From assembly GCF_000745345.1 (NCBI RefSeq), contig NZ_JQNR01000005.1, forward strand, positions 1,116,001 through 1,180,000: a stretch of 64,000 nucleotides of DNA, read 5' to 3'. How positions within the stretch are numbered: position 1 is the first letter of the stretch; each line of letters begins with the position of its first letter. This DNA is from Actinacidiphila yeochonensis CN732 (GTDB lineage Bacteria; Actinomycetota; Actinomycetes; Streptomycetales; Streptomycetaceae). Made by a program: the position numbers and the translations under genes. Positions 46,304 to 56,093 of the stretch are shown here, piece by piece. Below the pieces are notes generated by a model, which saw nothing but the letters and a program-made list of their open reading frames with translations, was not told the DNA's origin and searched no databases.

Positions 46304-46672
46304 ATGCGGATAGGTGAGTTGTCCGCCCGCACGGGAGCGAGCCGTCGATCGCTGCGCTACTACGAGCAGCAGGGACTGCTGGCCAGTACGAGATCTCCCA
46401 GCGGCCAGCGGTGCTACGACGACGAGCACGTCCGACGGGTGGCGCTGATTCAGGTGTTTCTGGCGGCCGGCATGTCCAGCAGGACCATCGTGCGGCTGGT
46501 CCCCTGCATGACGGAGCCCGACATGAACAGAGCCACACAGGCCATGACCGCCATGAACGAGGAGCGAACCCGCCTTTCATCCACCATTGACGGCCTGGTC
46601 GCCGCCAGAGAAGCGCTTGATCACCTGATCAACGACAACCGCACCTTTCTGGCGAACCTGGCGGACGGCTAG
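46304..46672 (+). CDS. MerR-family transcriptional regulator
   Basis: A 122-residue regulator. The N-terminal MRIGELSARTGASRRSLRYY and EQQGLLASTRSPSGQRCYDD form the winged helix; LIQVFLAAGMSSRTIVRLVP is the standard second motif. The C-terminal coiled coil (NEERTRLSSTIDGLVAAREA) mediates dimerisation. There are no metal-binding cysteine pairs, so a metal or redox sensor is unlikely. ATG 46304 follows GAGGGG. It probably controls the divergent ethD gene. Confidence 0.92.
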   Translation: MRIGELSARTGASRRSLRYYEQQGLLASTRSPSGQRCYDDEHVRRVALIQVFLAAGMSSRTIVRLVPCMTEPDMNRATQAMTAMNEERTRLSSTIDGLVAAREALDHLINDNRTFLANLADG

Positions 46673-46819
46673 CGCCGGGAGCGGCACTGGTGCCGGGAGG
46701 GCACCAGGCCGTCGGCCCGACCGGGTCCGCGTTCGGGTGTCCGTCCCGGCGGTGAGCCGTCCATGCCCGTCGGATCGGGCCACGCACGGTGGTTGGCCGT
46801 GCCGGCGGGCCGAGGAGGC

Positions 46820-48506
46820 TCAGCCGGCGCTCCTGCCGGTCGAGACCCAGATCGTGACCGGCCCGTTGGTCCTCGGGTCGTAGTCGTCCTCGTCCGCGGG
46901 GGACTGCGCCGTCACCGCGCCCTTGCCCCACAGCTGCTCGTCCATGGGCTTGATCGTGTACCTCCAGCCCGCGGCCTTCATGCAGGCCACCACGGAGTCC
47001 ACGTAGATCGTCCGGAAGTTCGGCATCGTCATGATGTCGGGCCTGCCCGGGTTGATCAGGTCGTTGTGGGCATCGGTGCACTCCCGCGTCTCGATGGTGC
47101 GCGTCTGGTCGCCCGGCACGACGGTGCCGGTGGCCGTCGGCCGGGCCGGTGCCGAGGCGGGCCGCCGGGATGGCGCCGACGAGGCGGACGAGGTGGGCGA
47201 GGCGGACGGCGGCGGGGAGTTCGCCGGGTCCGCGACAGGGCCGCCGTCGCCGCTCTTCGCCACCACCAGCATCGCGATCAGCGCGACCACCGCCACCGCG
47301 GCCACCGCGGCCAGGATCAGGGGAGTGGACGAGCGGCCGCCCCCGGCCCCTCCGGCCCCGACGGCCACGGTGCCTGCGGCGGAACGGGGGTGTGCGGCAC
47401 CGGGTACGCGGGAGCGTGCGGCGGGGTGTGCGGCACCGGGTAGCCGTAGGCGGACGGCGGTGGCGTCGTCGGGCCGAAGCCCTGCTGCGGCGGTGTCGGC
47501 GCGTACGGCGTCGGGAGCGGCGGCGGGGCGGGGGCGGGGTCGCGGCCGGCGGGACGGCCGCGGCGGCCCCCTCGCCCTGGCTGGTCACGGGCACGTCGCC
47601 GGCGGCCATGGGCGCGGCGCCGCTCCGGGTCGCGGCGAGCAGCCGGTCGACCTCGTCGTGCATGGCGTCGGCCGTCGGGAACCGCTCGGCGGGGTTCTTG
47701 CGCAGCGCGCGGCCGACCAGCGCGTCGACGGCCGGGCCGAGCGCCCGGTTGACCGCCGAGGGCGCCGGCGGCGCCTCCCGCACGTGCTGGTAGGCCATCC
47801 CCAGCGCCGAGTCCGCGTCGAACGGCGTCCGTCCGGTGAGCAGTTCGAAGAGCAGGCAGCCGACGGAGTACAGGTCGGAGCGCTCGTCCAGGCCGCGGCC
47901 CAGGGCCTGTTCGGGGGAGAGGTACTGCGGGGTGCCGACCACCACGCCGGTCTGCGTCATGGAGGTGACGCCGGACTGCATGGCGCGGGCGATGCCGAAG
48001 TCCATCACCTTCACCACACCGCGGCGGGTGACCATCACGTTGCCGGGCTTGATGTCGCGGTGCACCAGGCCCGTCTCGTGGCTGGCCGCGAGCGCGGCCA
48101 GCACGTCCCCGGTGATCTCCAGCGCCCGGTCGGCGGGCATGGCCCCGTACCGGGTGATGTCCGCGGCCAGGACGTCGCCCAGCGGCCGCCCCTCGACGTA
48201 CTCCATGACGATGTACGGCACCGGGCGGCCGTCGAGGTGGTCCTCGCCGGAGTCGAAGACCGAGACGATGTTGGGGTGGTTGAGCTTGGCCACGGACTGC
48301 GCCTCGCGGCGGAAGCGCTCGCGGAAGGACTGCTCGGCGCCCAGGTCGGTGTGCAGGGTCTTGACGGCGACGGGGCGGTCCAGCACCGTGTCGTGCGCCA
48401 GGTGGACCGAGGCCATGCCGCCCTCACCGAGCAGGCCGCGCAGCAGGTAGCGACCGCCACCGACCGAGCGCCCCGTGTACCCGCTCTGTGCGGCGTCCCC
48501 ACTCAT
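46820..48506 (-). CDS. Ser/Thr protein kinase with a single PASTA-like extracellular domain, two apparent frameshifts in the linker
   Basis: The kinase domain reads intact from ATG 48506: GEGGMASVHLAHD, VAVKTL, VHRDIKPGNVMV, MDFGIARAM, GTPQYLSPEQA. About residue 320 the frame becomes Arg-rich. Adding one base at GGGG/GGGGG 47525-47534 and one at CCCCC 47340-47344 restores a Pro/Gln/Tyr-rich linker (PTPYAPTPPQQGFGPTTP) joined to a membrane helix (LILAAVAAVAVVALIAMLV) and an external domain resembling PASTA (MPNFRTIYVDSVVACMKAAG, TAQSPADEDD, VTIWVS) with two cysteines. It is divergent from a second kinase. Confidence 0.83.
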
Positions 48507-48940
48507 CGGAACCGCTACCCCCTGAAGGTCCTCCGGGGGGGCACACATGACCCCCGAGTTCGCCCGCCAAGTCTGGCTCATCGCCTTGGCGCGTCAAGTT
48601 CGTCGACCGTCCCTTCACCTGACGCGCATCGTGCACGCACACACGGCGGTGACGTGCGGGTGCGAGGCGCCGGACGGGCGGGTACGGCGGGGCGGCCGGG
48701 AGGCGCGGAGGGGGTGCCGGGGGGTCCGGGCTGTGGATCACCGCTCTTCGGCGTGGGGAAAAGCGGTACGGTGGCGCATCGGAGGCGTGGCGTCGGGCAG
48801 GAGACCTGAGGCGGGCCGCCAGACCCGCGGGGGTGCCGTCCCGGCCCGGGAGCCCCGGGCACCCGGCCCCTGACGACTCGATGATCCCCACGACACGGCT
48901 CGATGATCCCCAAGACACGGACGGACGACGGCGAGGACTG
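48507..48940. promoter_or_regulatory. Divergent control region between two kinases with 22-bp tandem repeat
   Basis: No gene is seen in these 434 bases. Two 22-base direct repeats starting CTCGATGATCCCCA occupy 48877-48898 and 48899-48920 (one mismatch), directly upstream of the GAGGA ribosome-binding site of the rightward kinase. They may bind a regulator or influence the leader. Confidence 0.6.
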
Positions 48941-50590
48941 ATGGCCGACCCGAACGAGACCAGCGCCCCCACCGGCCCGGTGGGGACACCCGCGCCCTTC
49001 GGTGTCGGGTCCATGGTCGGTGACGGCCGCTACCGGCTGACCGGCAGGCTCGGCCGCGGTGGCATGGCCGAGGTGTTCGCCGCCGAGGACGTACGGCTCG
49101 GCCGCAGCGTGGCCGTCAAGCTGCTCCGCAGCGACCTGGCCGAGGACGCGGTGGCCAAGGCCCGGTTCGCCCGCGAGGCCCAGTCGGTGGCGGGGCTCAA
49201 CCACCACGCCGTCGTGGCCGTCTACGACTCCGGCGAGGACCAGACCGCGAGCGGCCCCGTCCCCTACATGGTGATGGAGCTGGTCGAGGGGCGGACGATC
49301 AAGGAGCTGCTGACCGGGGCGACGCCGCCGCCGGCCGACCAGGCGCTGCTGATCGTCTCCGGCGTCCTGGAGGCCCTGGCCTACAGCCACCAACACGGCA
49401 TCGTGCACCGCGACATCAAGCCCGCGAATGTGATCATCACCACAACGGGCGCGGTGAAGGTGATGGACTTCGGCATCGCCCGGGCTCTGCACGGCGCGTC
49501 GACCACCATGACGCAGACCGGCATGGTGATGGGCACCCCGCAGTACCTCTCCCCCGAGCAGGCCCTCGGCAAGACCGTCGACCACCGCAGCGACCTCTAC
49601 GCCACCGGCTGCCTGCTGTACGAACTGCTCACGCTCCGGCCGCCGTTCGTCGGCGAGTCCCCGCTGTCCGTGGTCTACCAGCACGTCCAGGACGAGCCGG
49701 TGCCGCCGTCGCGGATGAGCGACCGGGTGCCGCCGGAGCTGGACGGCCTGGTGCTGCGCTCGCTCGCGAAGCAGCCCGACGACCGCTTCCAGAACGCCGA
49801 GGAGATGGGCGGGGTGGTCGGCTACGCCCACCAGGCGCTCACCCAGCGCGGCGGCTGGACCGGCGGCATGTGGAACACCGGCGCGGTGACCGCCGTGACG
49901 CCCACCGCCCCCACCCGGCCGGTCCAGAGCGCCGGGTACGGCTCCAACACCGGGTACGGCTCCGGTGGCGGATACGGCACCGGGTACGGCGGCGACGGGA
50001 CCACCGGGACCGCCCCCGTGCCGCTGGCCGCGGGGAGCGGCACCGGCGGCGAGACCGGCTACGGCTACGGGGGCGCGCAGTCCTCGGGCGGCGGCGGTGG
50101 CGGCGGGCGGTGGCTGCGGCCGCTGCTCTTCGTGGCCGCGGCGGTGGTGGCCATCGCCCTCGGCGTCTACTTCGCGACCCAGGGCGGTGGCGGCGGGGCC
50201 ACCCCGGCGAGCAGCACGACCGCGCCGTCCGTCACCCAGGGCCCGGACCAGCAGCCGTCCGACCAGCCCACCGACCAGCCGCCGGACACCGGCCAGTTCA
50301 GCGCGCCGCCCACGTACGACCAGAGCGACGCCCCGACCACGGCGCCCAGCGAGACCGCGTCGACGACCCCGAGCAGCACCGAGACGACCACCATGGCGCC
50401 CAGGCCGACGCACACCACGCCGACGGTCGCGCCCACCACGCCCACCCAGAAGGCCCCTCCCACGACCTCGGCGCCCGACCCGTCCGGCGGGGATTCGGCG
50501 GGCCAGGGCGGCACCGGTGGCAGCTCCGGCGGCTCGGACACCGCGGGGGCCGGCGACAGCGGGACCAGCGCCCCCGGGGGCGGCAACTGA
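48941..50590 (+). CDS. Ser/Thr protein kinase with Pro/Thr-rich extracellular tail
   Basis: A 549-residue Hanks-type kinase. GRGGMAEVFAAED, VAVKLLRSD, VHRDIKPANVI, MDFGIARAL and GTPQYLSPEQA are intact. A Gly/Tyr-rich juxtamembrane region (GYGSNTGYGSGGGYGTGYG) precedes a membrane helix (LLFVAAAVVAIALGVYF). The external part is Pro/Thr/Ser-rich without PASTA repeats. ATG 48941 follows GAGGA. Together with its divergent neighbour it forms a kinase pair whose external parts differ, so they may sense different wall or surface signals. Confidence 0.93.
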   Translation: MADPNETSAPTGPVGTPAPFGVGSMVGDGRYRLTGRLGRGGMAEVFAAEDVRLGRSVAVKLLRSDLAEDAVAKARFAREAQSVAGLNHHAVVAVYDSGEDQTASGPVPYMVMELVEGRTIKELLTGATPPPADQALLIVSGVLEALAYSHQHGIVHRDIKPANVIITTTGAVKVMDFGIARALHGASTTMTQTGMVMGTPQYLSPEQALGKTVDHRSDLYATGCLLYELLTLRPPFVGESPLSVVYQHVQDEPVPPSRMSDRVPPELDGLVLRSLAKQPDDRFQNAEEMGGVVGYAHQALTQRGGWTGGMWNTGAVTAVTPTAPTRPVQSAGYGSNTGYGSGGGYGTGYGGDGTTGTAPVPLAAGSGTGGETGYGYGGAQSSGGGGGGGRWLRPLLFVAAAVVAIALGVYFATQGGGGGATPASSTTAPSVTQGPDQQPSDQPTDQPPDTGQFSAPPTYDQSDAPTTAPSETASTTPSSTETTTMAPRPTHTTPTVAPTTPTQKAPPTTSAPDPSGGDSAGQGGTGGSSGGSDTAGAGDSGTSAPGGGN

Positions 50591-50684
50591 GCCAGGCGGT
50601 GCCGGCACCGTCGGACCGCGCGAGCGGACCCGGCGGTGCCCTTCGCCAGCCGGGCCTGGGCAGGCGTGCGGCGGCCCGGCCCTT

Positions 50685-50720
50685 CGGTCGGTCGCTCGCT
50701 CGGTCGCTCGCTCGCTCGGC
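50685..50720. repeat. Degenerate tetranucleotide repeat (TCGG/TCGC)
   Basis: A run of TCGG and TCGC units fills the space just beyond the 3' end of the APH gene. It could vary in length by slippage. Confidence 0.75.
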
Positions 50721-51737
50721 TCAGTCCGTGAACGCGTCGCGCACCATCGCGTACTCGCGGGTCCACCACACCGCGAGCGCCGCGGAGGCGGGAAAGAGCG
50801 GGTCGGGGCGCTTGTCGCTGCACTGGTAGCGCCAGTGCAGCATCCAGAAGTCGTTCAGCCGCTCCCACCAGACCCGGTGGACGGCCGCCGCGACCTCTCC
50901 GGCCGCCACCCCGGCCGCCCGCCGGTAGGCGCGCGCGTAAGCGCGGACCTTGGGCAGTTCGAGCCGGCCGTCCACCGGGTGCAGGAAGAAGATCACCGCG
51001 GCCCGTACCGCCTCCTCGGCGCGCGGCCGCACGCTCAGCCGGTCCCAGTCGACGATCGCGGTCGGTTCGTCGCCCCGGTAGAAGAGGTTGAGCGGGTGGA
51101 AGTCGCCGTGCACCCAGCCGCTGACACCCCCCTCCGCGGCCGGCGGGCGGCGGTGGGCGTGCCGCCGCAGCAGCGCGCGCCGTTCCAGCAGCCGGTACAC
51201 GGCCAGCGCGTCGAAGGAGTCGTGCGGGCGGTGCCGACGGGCCAGGCCGAGCAGCTGGTCGATCTGGGCGTGGGTGCGTTCGGGGTCGGCGCTGGGGTGC
51301 CGCCCGGCCGGCGGCACCGGCTGGATGCGGGCCAGTCCGGTGTGGACCAGCCCCAGGAGGGTGCCCAGCCGCCGGGACTGCCCCTCCGACAGCTCGGTGC
51401 CCTCGCGGTGCCGGCCCTCGATCCACGGGAAGAGCGCGTAGCCCCAGCCGTCGGCCACGGTGACCGTCTCGCCCGAGCGGTCCGGCAGTGGCGCGGCCGC
51501 CGGCAGGCCGAGCCGGGCCAGCCGCCGGGTGGCGCGGTGCTGCCGGACGATCACCCGGGGGTCGGCGGTGTCCGCGGCCACGTAGTGCTTGAGGAAGTAG
51601 CAGCCCCTGGGAGTGGTGATCCGCCAACCCCGGTTCAGCAGCCCGCGTGGTACGGGTTCGCAGGTCAGCGGGGTTCCGATGTCGTAGCGGCGCAGGAGGG
51701 CGGTCAGCGCCGGCGGCCGCGGTGCCGTGCCCGTCAC
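50721..51737 (-). CDS. APH-fold phosphotransferase family protein
   Basis: A 338-residue protein-kinase-like phosphotransferase. The Brenner motif VHGDFHPLNLFYRGD and metal site IVDWDRLSVRPR are present, with a nucleotide-binding N-lobe (GWRITTPRGCYFLKHYV). The C-terminal half contains two Trp-rich helices (DFWMLHWRYQCSD). The family includes aminoglycoside, homoserine and maltose kinases, and sequence alone does not identify the substrate. GTG 51737 is the start. Confidence 0.85.
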   Translation of the reverse strand: MTGTAPRPPALTALLRRYDIGTPLTCEPVPRGLLNRGWRITTPRGCYFLKHYVAADTADPRVIVRQHRATRRLARLGLPAAAPLPDRSGETVTVADGWGYALFPWIEGRHREGTELSEGQSRRLGTLLGLVHTGLARIQPVPPAGRHPSADPERTHAQIDQLLGLARRHRPHDSFDALAVYRLLERRALLRRHAHRRPPAAEGGVSGWVHGDFHPLNLFYRGDEPTAIVDWDRLSVRPRAEEAVRAAVIFFLHPVDGRLELPKVRAYARAYRRAAGVAAGEVAAAVHRVWWERLNDFWMLHWRYQCSDKRPDPLFPASAALAVWWTREYAMVRDAFTD

Positions 51738-52389
51738 GCGGCTCAGCGTAGATCATCAACGGCACCCGCCCCCGCGGAGTGGCGCACCCCCCTCCGCTTC
51801 TGGTAATGGGGCTTCGTGAGCCGGGCGCACGCCCGCGCACCGAGCGGCGCGCCACCACGGCCGCGGCGCCAGGGCCGCGGCACCACGGCCGCGGCAGCGG
51901 AGTCCGCCGCGGTGCGCGGGCGCGGTGCCGCTGAGGACCCGGCGCGGGCCGCGCCGATTCCGGACGCGCCCCCGTCCGCTCCCCGTCCGCCCACCGTCCG
52001 CTCACCCTCCGCTCCCCGTCCGCCCCCCTCCGCTCCCCCTCTGCTCCCCGTCCGCCCCCCGCAGGTCCGCGCGCCGGGAGAGCCGTCCGGCGGGGGCGTT
52101 CACCTCCTTACGCGTGGTTCCGAATGGGGATACGGTGCGAGTGTCCCGGCGGTGGCCTGCGGGAACAGCGGAACTACTAGGAAATCCAACAAAACCGCAG
52201 GTCAGAAAGTTGCCCTCCGCCTACGCGCACGCCCGGGGTTATGGGTAACGTCTAGTCGCAGGCCATCGGCCGAGGCACTTTTGACGCCTGGCCCGGCCAT
52301 GCCGCACACACCCCGTGCGACACGTCGGGCAGGTGAGCCGCACTGGACTCCCGGCGGATCCCGGGGGCCGGACAGACGGAGGAGCGAAC
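51738..52389. promoter_or_regulatory. Intergenic region upstream of the second bkd cluster
   Basis: There is no supported gene in 652 bases. At 51970-52070 is a pyrimidine-rich array of degenerate CCCGTCCGCTC units. At 52155-52205 is a markedly less GC-rich tract (ACTACTAGGAAATCCAACAA begins it), probably the bkd promoter or regulator-binding region. No adjacent Lrp gene is present at this cluster. Confidence 0.45.
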
Positions 52390-53583
52390 GTGAGCGTGAA
52401 GAGCACTGCCGCTGGGAGGACCCCTGCCAAGGGCAGCGGGAGTACCGCCCGTGGCGGCGCGAAGCGCCGTGGCGGCCAGCCCGGGCTCGTGCAGCTGCTG
52501 ACCCCGGAGGGCGAGCGGGTCGAGCACGCCGAGTACTCCATCGACCTGACACCGGACGAGCTGCGCGGCCTGTACCGCGACATGGTGCTGACCCGGCGCT
52601 TCGACGCCGAGGCGATCACCCTGCAACGCCAGGGCGAGCTGGGCCTGTGGGCCTCGCTGCTGGGCCAGGAGGCGGCCCAGATCGGCTCCGGCCGGGCCAC
52701 CCGTTCGGACGACTACATCTTCCCGACCTACCGTGAGCACGGTGTGGCCTGGACCCGCGACGTGGACCCGCTGAACCTGCTGGGCATGTTCCGCGGGGTC
52801 AACAACGGCGGCTGGGACCCGAACGAGAACAACTTCCACCTCTACACCATCGTGATCGGCGCGCAGACCCTGCACGCCACGGGCTACGCGATGGGCCTGG
52901 CGATGGACGGCGCGGACTCGGCGGTGATCGCCTACTTCGGCGACGGCGCCTCCAGCCAGGGCGACGTGGCGGAGTCCTTCACCTTCGCGTCGGTCTACAA
53001 CGCGCCGGTGGTCTTCTTCTGCCAGAACAACCAGTGGGCGATCTCCGAGCCGACGGAGAAGCAGTCCCGGGTGCCGATCTACCAGCGCGCGGCCGGCTTC
53101 GGCTTCCCCGGCGTGCGGGTCGACGGCAACGACGTGCTCGCGGTGCTCGCGGTGACCCGGGCGGCGCTGGAGCACGCCCGCAGCGGGCAGGGCCCGATGC
53201 TGGTGGAGGCGTTCACCTACCGGATGGGCGCCCACACCACCACCGACGACCCGACCCGCTACCGCTCCGACGAGGAGCGCGAGGAGTGGGCCGCGAAGGA
53301 CCCGATCGCCCGGCTGCGCAGCTACCTCGACAAGCAGGGCCTGGCCGACGAGGGCTACTACGCCGGCGTCGAGGCGGAGGCGGACGCGCTGGCCAAGCGG
53401 GTGCGCGACGGGGTGCGGGGGATGCCCGACCCGGAGCCGATGGCGATCTTCGAGCACGCCTACGCCGACGGCCACCCGCTCGTCGACGAGGAGCGCGCCC
53501 AGTACGCCGCCTACCGGGACTCCTTCGCCGACAGCGGCGACAGCGCCGACAACTCCGCCGCCGACGCCGGGAAGGTGCGCTGA
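52390..53583 (+). CDS. bkdA: Branched-chain 2-oxoacid dehydrogenase E1 alpha subunit (second bkd cluster)
   Basis: A 397-residue E1 alpha subunit. The TPP motif runs from FGDGASSQGDVAESFTF to QNNQWAIS. VEAFTYRMGAHTTTDDPTRY contains the regulatory loop. A basic N-terminal extension (RTPAKGSGSTARGGAKRRGG) is not seen in the first cluster. GTG 52390 has GGAGGAG upstream. The paralogue at 32324 has clearly diverged sequence, so the copies are not a recent duplication. Confidence 0.94.
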   Translation: MSVKSTAAGRTPAKGSGSTARGGAKRRGGQPGLVQLLTPEGERVEHAEYSIDLTPDELRGLYRDMVLTRRFDAEAITLQRQGELGLWASLLGQEAAQIGSGRATRSDDYIFPTYREHGVAWTRDVDPLNLLGMFRGVNNGGWDPNENNFHLYTIVIGAQTLHATGYAMGLAMDGADSAVIAYFGDGASSQGDVAESFTFASVYNAPVVFFCQNNQWAISEPTEKQSRVPIYQRAAGFGFPGVRVDGNDVLAVLAVTRAALEHARSGQGPMLVEAFTYRMGAHTTTDDPTRYRSDEEREEWAAKDPIARLRSYLDKQGLADEGYYAGVEAEADALAKRVRDGVRGMPDPEPMAIFEHAYADGHPLVDEERAQYAAYRDSFADSGDSADNSAADAGKVR

Positions 53584-53584
53584 C

Positions 53585-54571
53585 ATGTCGCAGACGGCAA
53601 CCCAGATGACCATCGCCAAGGCCCTCAACGAGTCGCTGCGCACGGCGCTGGAGAACGACCCCAAGGTCCTGATGATGGGCGAGGACGTCGGCCGGCTCGG
53701 CGGCGTCTTCCGGATCACCGACGGGCTCCAGAAGGACTTCGGCGAGAACCGCGTCATCGACACCCCGCTCGCCGAGTCCGGGATCGTGGGCACCGCGATC
53801 GGCCTGGCGCTGCGCGGCTACCGTCCGGTGGTGGAGATCCAGTTCGACGGCTTCGTCTTCCCCGCCTACGACCAGATCGTCACGCAGATGGCGAAGATGC
53901 ACGCCCGGGCGCTGGGCAAGATCAAGCTGCCCGTCGTGGTGCGCATCCCCTACGGCGGCGGCATCGGCGCGGTGGAGCACCACAGCGAGTCGCCCGAGGC
54001 GCTGTTCGCGCACGTGCCGGGGCTGAAGGTGGTCGGGCCGTCGAACCCCTCGGACGCGTACTGGATGCTCCAGCAGGCCATCGAGTGCGACGACCCGGTC
54101 ATCTTCCTGGAGCCCAAGCGGCGCTACTGGGACAAGGGCCTGGTGGACGTCTCGGCGGTGCCGACCGCCCTGCACAAGGCGGTCGTGGCGCGTCCGGGCA
54201 CCGACCTGACGCTGGCCGCGTACGGGCCGATGGTCAAGGTCTGCCTGGAGGCGGCGGCCGCGGCGGAGAACGAGGGCCGCAGCCTGGAGGTGGTCGACCT
54301 GCGCTCCATGTCGCCGATCGACTTCGACACCGTCCAGGAGTCGGTGGAGCGCACCCGGAGGCTGGTGGTCGTCCACGAGGCGCCCGTCTTCTACGGCTCC
54401 GGCGCGGAGATCGCCGCGCGGATCACCGAGCGCTGCTTCTACCACCTGGAGGCACCGGTGCTGAGGGTGGGCGGCTTCCACGCCCCCTACCCCCCGGCCC
54501 GCCTTGAGGAGGAGTTCCTGCCCGGCCTGGACCGCGTACTCGACGCCGTCGACCGCGCGCTGGCGTTCTGA
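53585..54571 (+). CDS. bkdB: Branched-chain 2-oxoacid dehydrogenase E1 beta subunit (second bkd cluster)
   Basis: A 328-residue beta subunit. MMGEDVGRLGGVFRITDGL, DTPLAESGIVGTAIG, IPYGGGIGAVEHHSESPEAL and VVHEAPVFYGSGAEIAARIT are the family landmarks. It starts one base after the bkdA stop and ends 10 bases before bkdC. The absence of an N-terminal Ala/Pro extension separates it from the first-cluster copy. Confidence 0.94.
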   Translation: MSQTATQMTIAKALNESLRTALENDPKVLMMGEDVGRLGGVFRITDGLQKDFGENRVIDTPLAESGIVGTAIGLALRGYRPVVEIQFDGFVFPAYDQIVTQMAKMHARALGKIKLPVVVRIPYGGGIGAVEHHSESPEALFAHVPGLKVVGPSNPSDAYWMLQQAIECDDPVIFLEPKRRYWDKGLVDVSAVPTALHKAVVARPGTDLTLAAYGPMVKVCLEAAAAAENEGRSLEVVDLRSMSPIDFDTVQESVERTRRLVVVHEAPVFYGSGAEIAARITERCFYHLEAPVLRVGGFHAPYPPARLEEEFLPGLDRVLDAVDRALAF

Positions 54572-54581
54572 GGAGAGGGTT

Positions 54582-56054
54582 GTGACGATCATGGCCGTGA
54601 GTTCGGAGCAGGCGCAGCGCTTCCGTGAGTTCAGGATGCCGGACGTCGGCGAGGGCCTGACCGAGGCGGAGATCCTCAAGTGGTTCGTCGGCGTCGGTGA
54701 CACCGTCGCCGACGGGCAGGTCGTGTGCGAGGTGGAGACCGCCAAGGCGGCGGTCGAGCTGCCGATCCCGTTCGACGGGGTGGTGCGCGAGATCCGCTTC
54801 GCGGAGGGCACCACGGTGGACGTGGGGACGCCCATCATCGTGGTCGACGCGGGGGAGCAGGCGGGTGGCGCGGCCGCGCCGGCCGCCGCCGGTCCCGCGG
54901 TGGTTCCGGACGCCGTTCCCGCCGTTCCCGCCGTCGAGGCGGCACCGGCGGAGGAGAAGCCCGCCGCGCGGACGGCGGTGCTGGTCGGTTACGGGGTGGC
55001 GCCGTCCACGACGACCCGGCGGCCGCGCAAGCCGCAGGTGCCGGCGCCGGCCGCCCCGGTCCAGCCGGCGACCGAGGTGCCTCCGGTCCAGGCCCCGGTC
55101 GAGCCCGCTGCCCCGCAGGCGCCGGCCCAGCCGGCCGCCCCCGAGGACGGCCGGGACGGGGCGAGCCCGATGGTCTACAGCAGGCCGCTGGCCAAGCCGC
55201 CGGTGCGCAAGCTGGCCAAGGAACTGGGCATCGACCTGGCCACGGTGGCGCCCACCGGGCCGAACGGCGTCGTGACCCGCGAGGACATCCGCGCGGCCGC
55301 GGCCCCCCCGGCCCAGCTGCCGCCCGTCCTGGAGCCGGCCCCGCAGGGACGGGAGCGGGAGGTGCGGGTGCCGGTCAAGGGCGTCCGCAAGGCGACCGCG
55401 CAGGCCATGGTGGCCAGCGCCTTCACCGCGCCGCACGTCACCGAGTTCGTGACGTTCGACATCACCCGCACCATGAAGCTGGTCCAGGAGCTGCGGGCCG
55501 ACCCGGCGTTCGCCGGGGTCAAGGTGAGCCCGCTGCTGCTGGTGGCCAAGGCGCTGCTGGTGGCGATCCGGCGCAACCCGGAGATCAACGCGGCCTGGGA
55601 CGAGGCCAACCAGGAGATCGTCCACAAGTCCTACGTGAACCTCGGGATCGCGGCGGCCACCCCGCGCGGCCTGATCGTGCCCAACATCAAGGACGCGCAG
55701 GACAAGACGCTGCCGGAGCTGGCGGCGGCCCTCGGCGAGCTCGTCGGCACCGCGCGGGAGGGCCGTACGGCGCCGAACGCGATGCAGGGCGGTACCGTCA
55801 CGATCACCAACGTCGGCGTCTTCGGCATCGACACCGGCACGCCCATCCTCAACCGGGGGGAGTCCGCGATCCTCGCCTTCGGCGCGGTCAAGCTCCAGCC
55901 CTGGGTGCACAAGGGCAAGGTGAAGCCGCGACAGGTGACGACGCTGGCGCTCTCCTTCGACCACCGGCTGGTCGACGGCGAGCTCGGCTCCAAGGTGCTC
56001 GGCGACGTCGCGGCGATCCTGGAGCAGCCCAAGCGGCTCCTCACCTGGGCCTGA
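54582..56054 (+). CDS. bkdC: Branched-chain 2-oxoacid dehydrogenase E2 (second bkd cluster)
   Basis: A 490-residue acyltransferase. Lipoyl domain with Lys in CEVETAKAAVELPIPFDG, Pro/Ala linker, subunit-binding domain KPPVRKLAKELGIDLATVAP with GPNGVVTRED, and a catalytic domain ending LSFDHRLVDGELGSKVL (HxxxDG). GTG 54582 follows AGGAGAGG; ATG 54591 is an alternative. The operon ends at a tandem repeat and hairpin. Supplies branched acyl-CoA with an unlinked E3. Confidence 0.94.
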   Translation: MTIMAVSSEQAQRFREFRMPDVGEGLTEAEILKWFVGVGDTVADGQVVCEVETAKAAVELPIPFDGVVREIRFAEGTTVDVGTPIIVVDAGEQAGGAAAPAAAGPAVVPDAVPAVPAVEAAPAEEKPAARTAVLVGYGVAPSTTTRRPRKPQVPAPAAPVQPATEVPPVQAPVEPAAPQAPAQPAAPEDGRDGASPMVYSRPLAKPPVRKLAKELGIDLATVAPTGPNGVVTREDIRAAAAPPAQLPPVLEPAPQGREREVRVPVKGVRKATAQAMVASAFTAPHVTEFVTFDITRTMKLVQELRADPAFAGVKVSPLLLVAKALLVAIRRNPEINAAWDEANQEIVHKSYVNLGIAAATPRGLIVPNIKDAQDKTLPELAAALGELVGTAREGRTAPNAMQGGTVTITNVGVFGIDTGTPILNRGESAILAFGAVKLQPWVHKGKVKPRQVTTLALSFDHRLVDGELGSKVLGDVAAILEQPKRLLTWA

Positions 56055-56093
56055 CGGCCTGAGCGCGCGGCCGGACCCTCCACCGGGTCCGGC

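Noticed and set aside
45825..46672. Start of a polyketide or other biosynthetic cluster
   Set aside because: Only an EthD-type protein and MerR regulator are present; neighbours are core signalling and proteasome genes.
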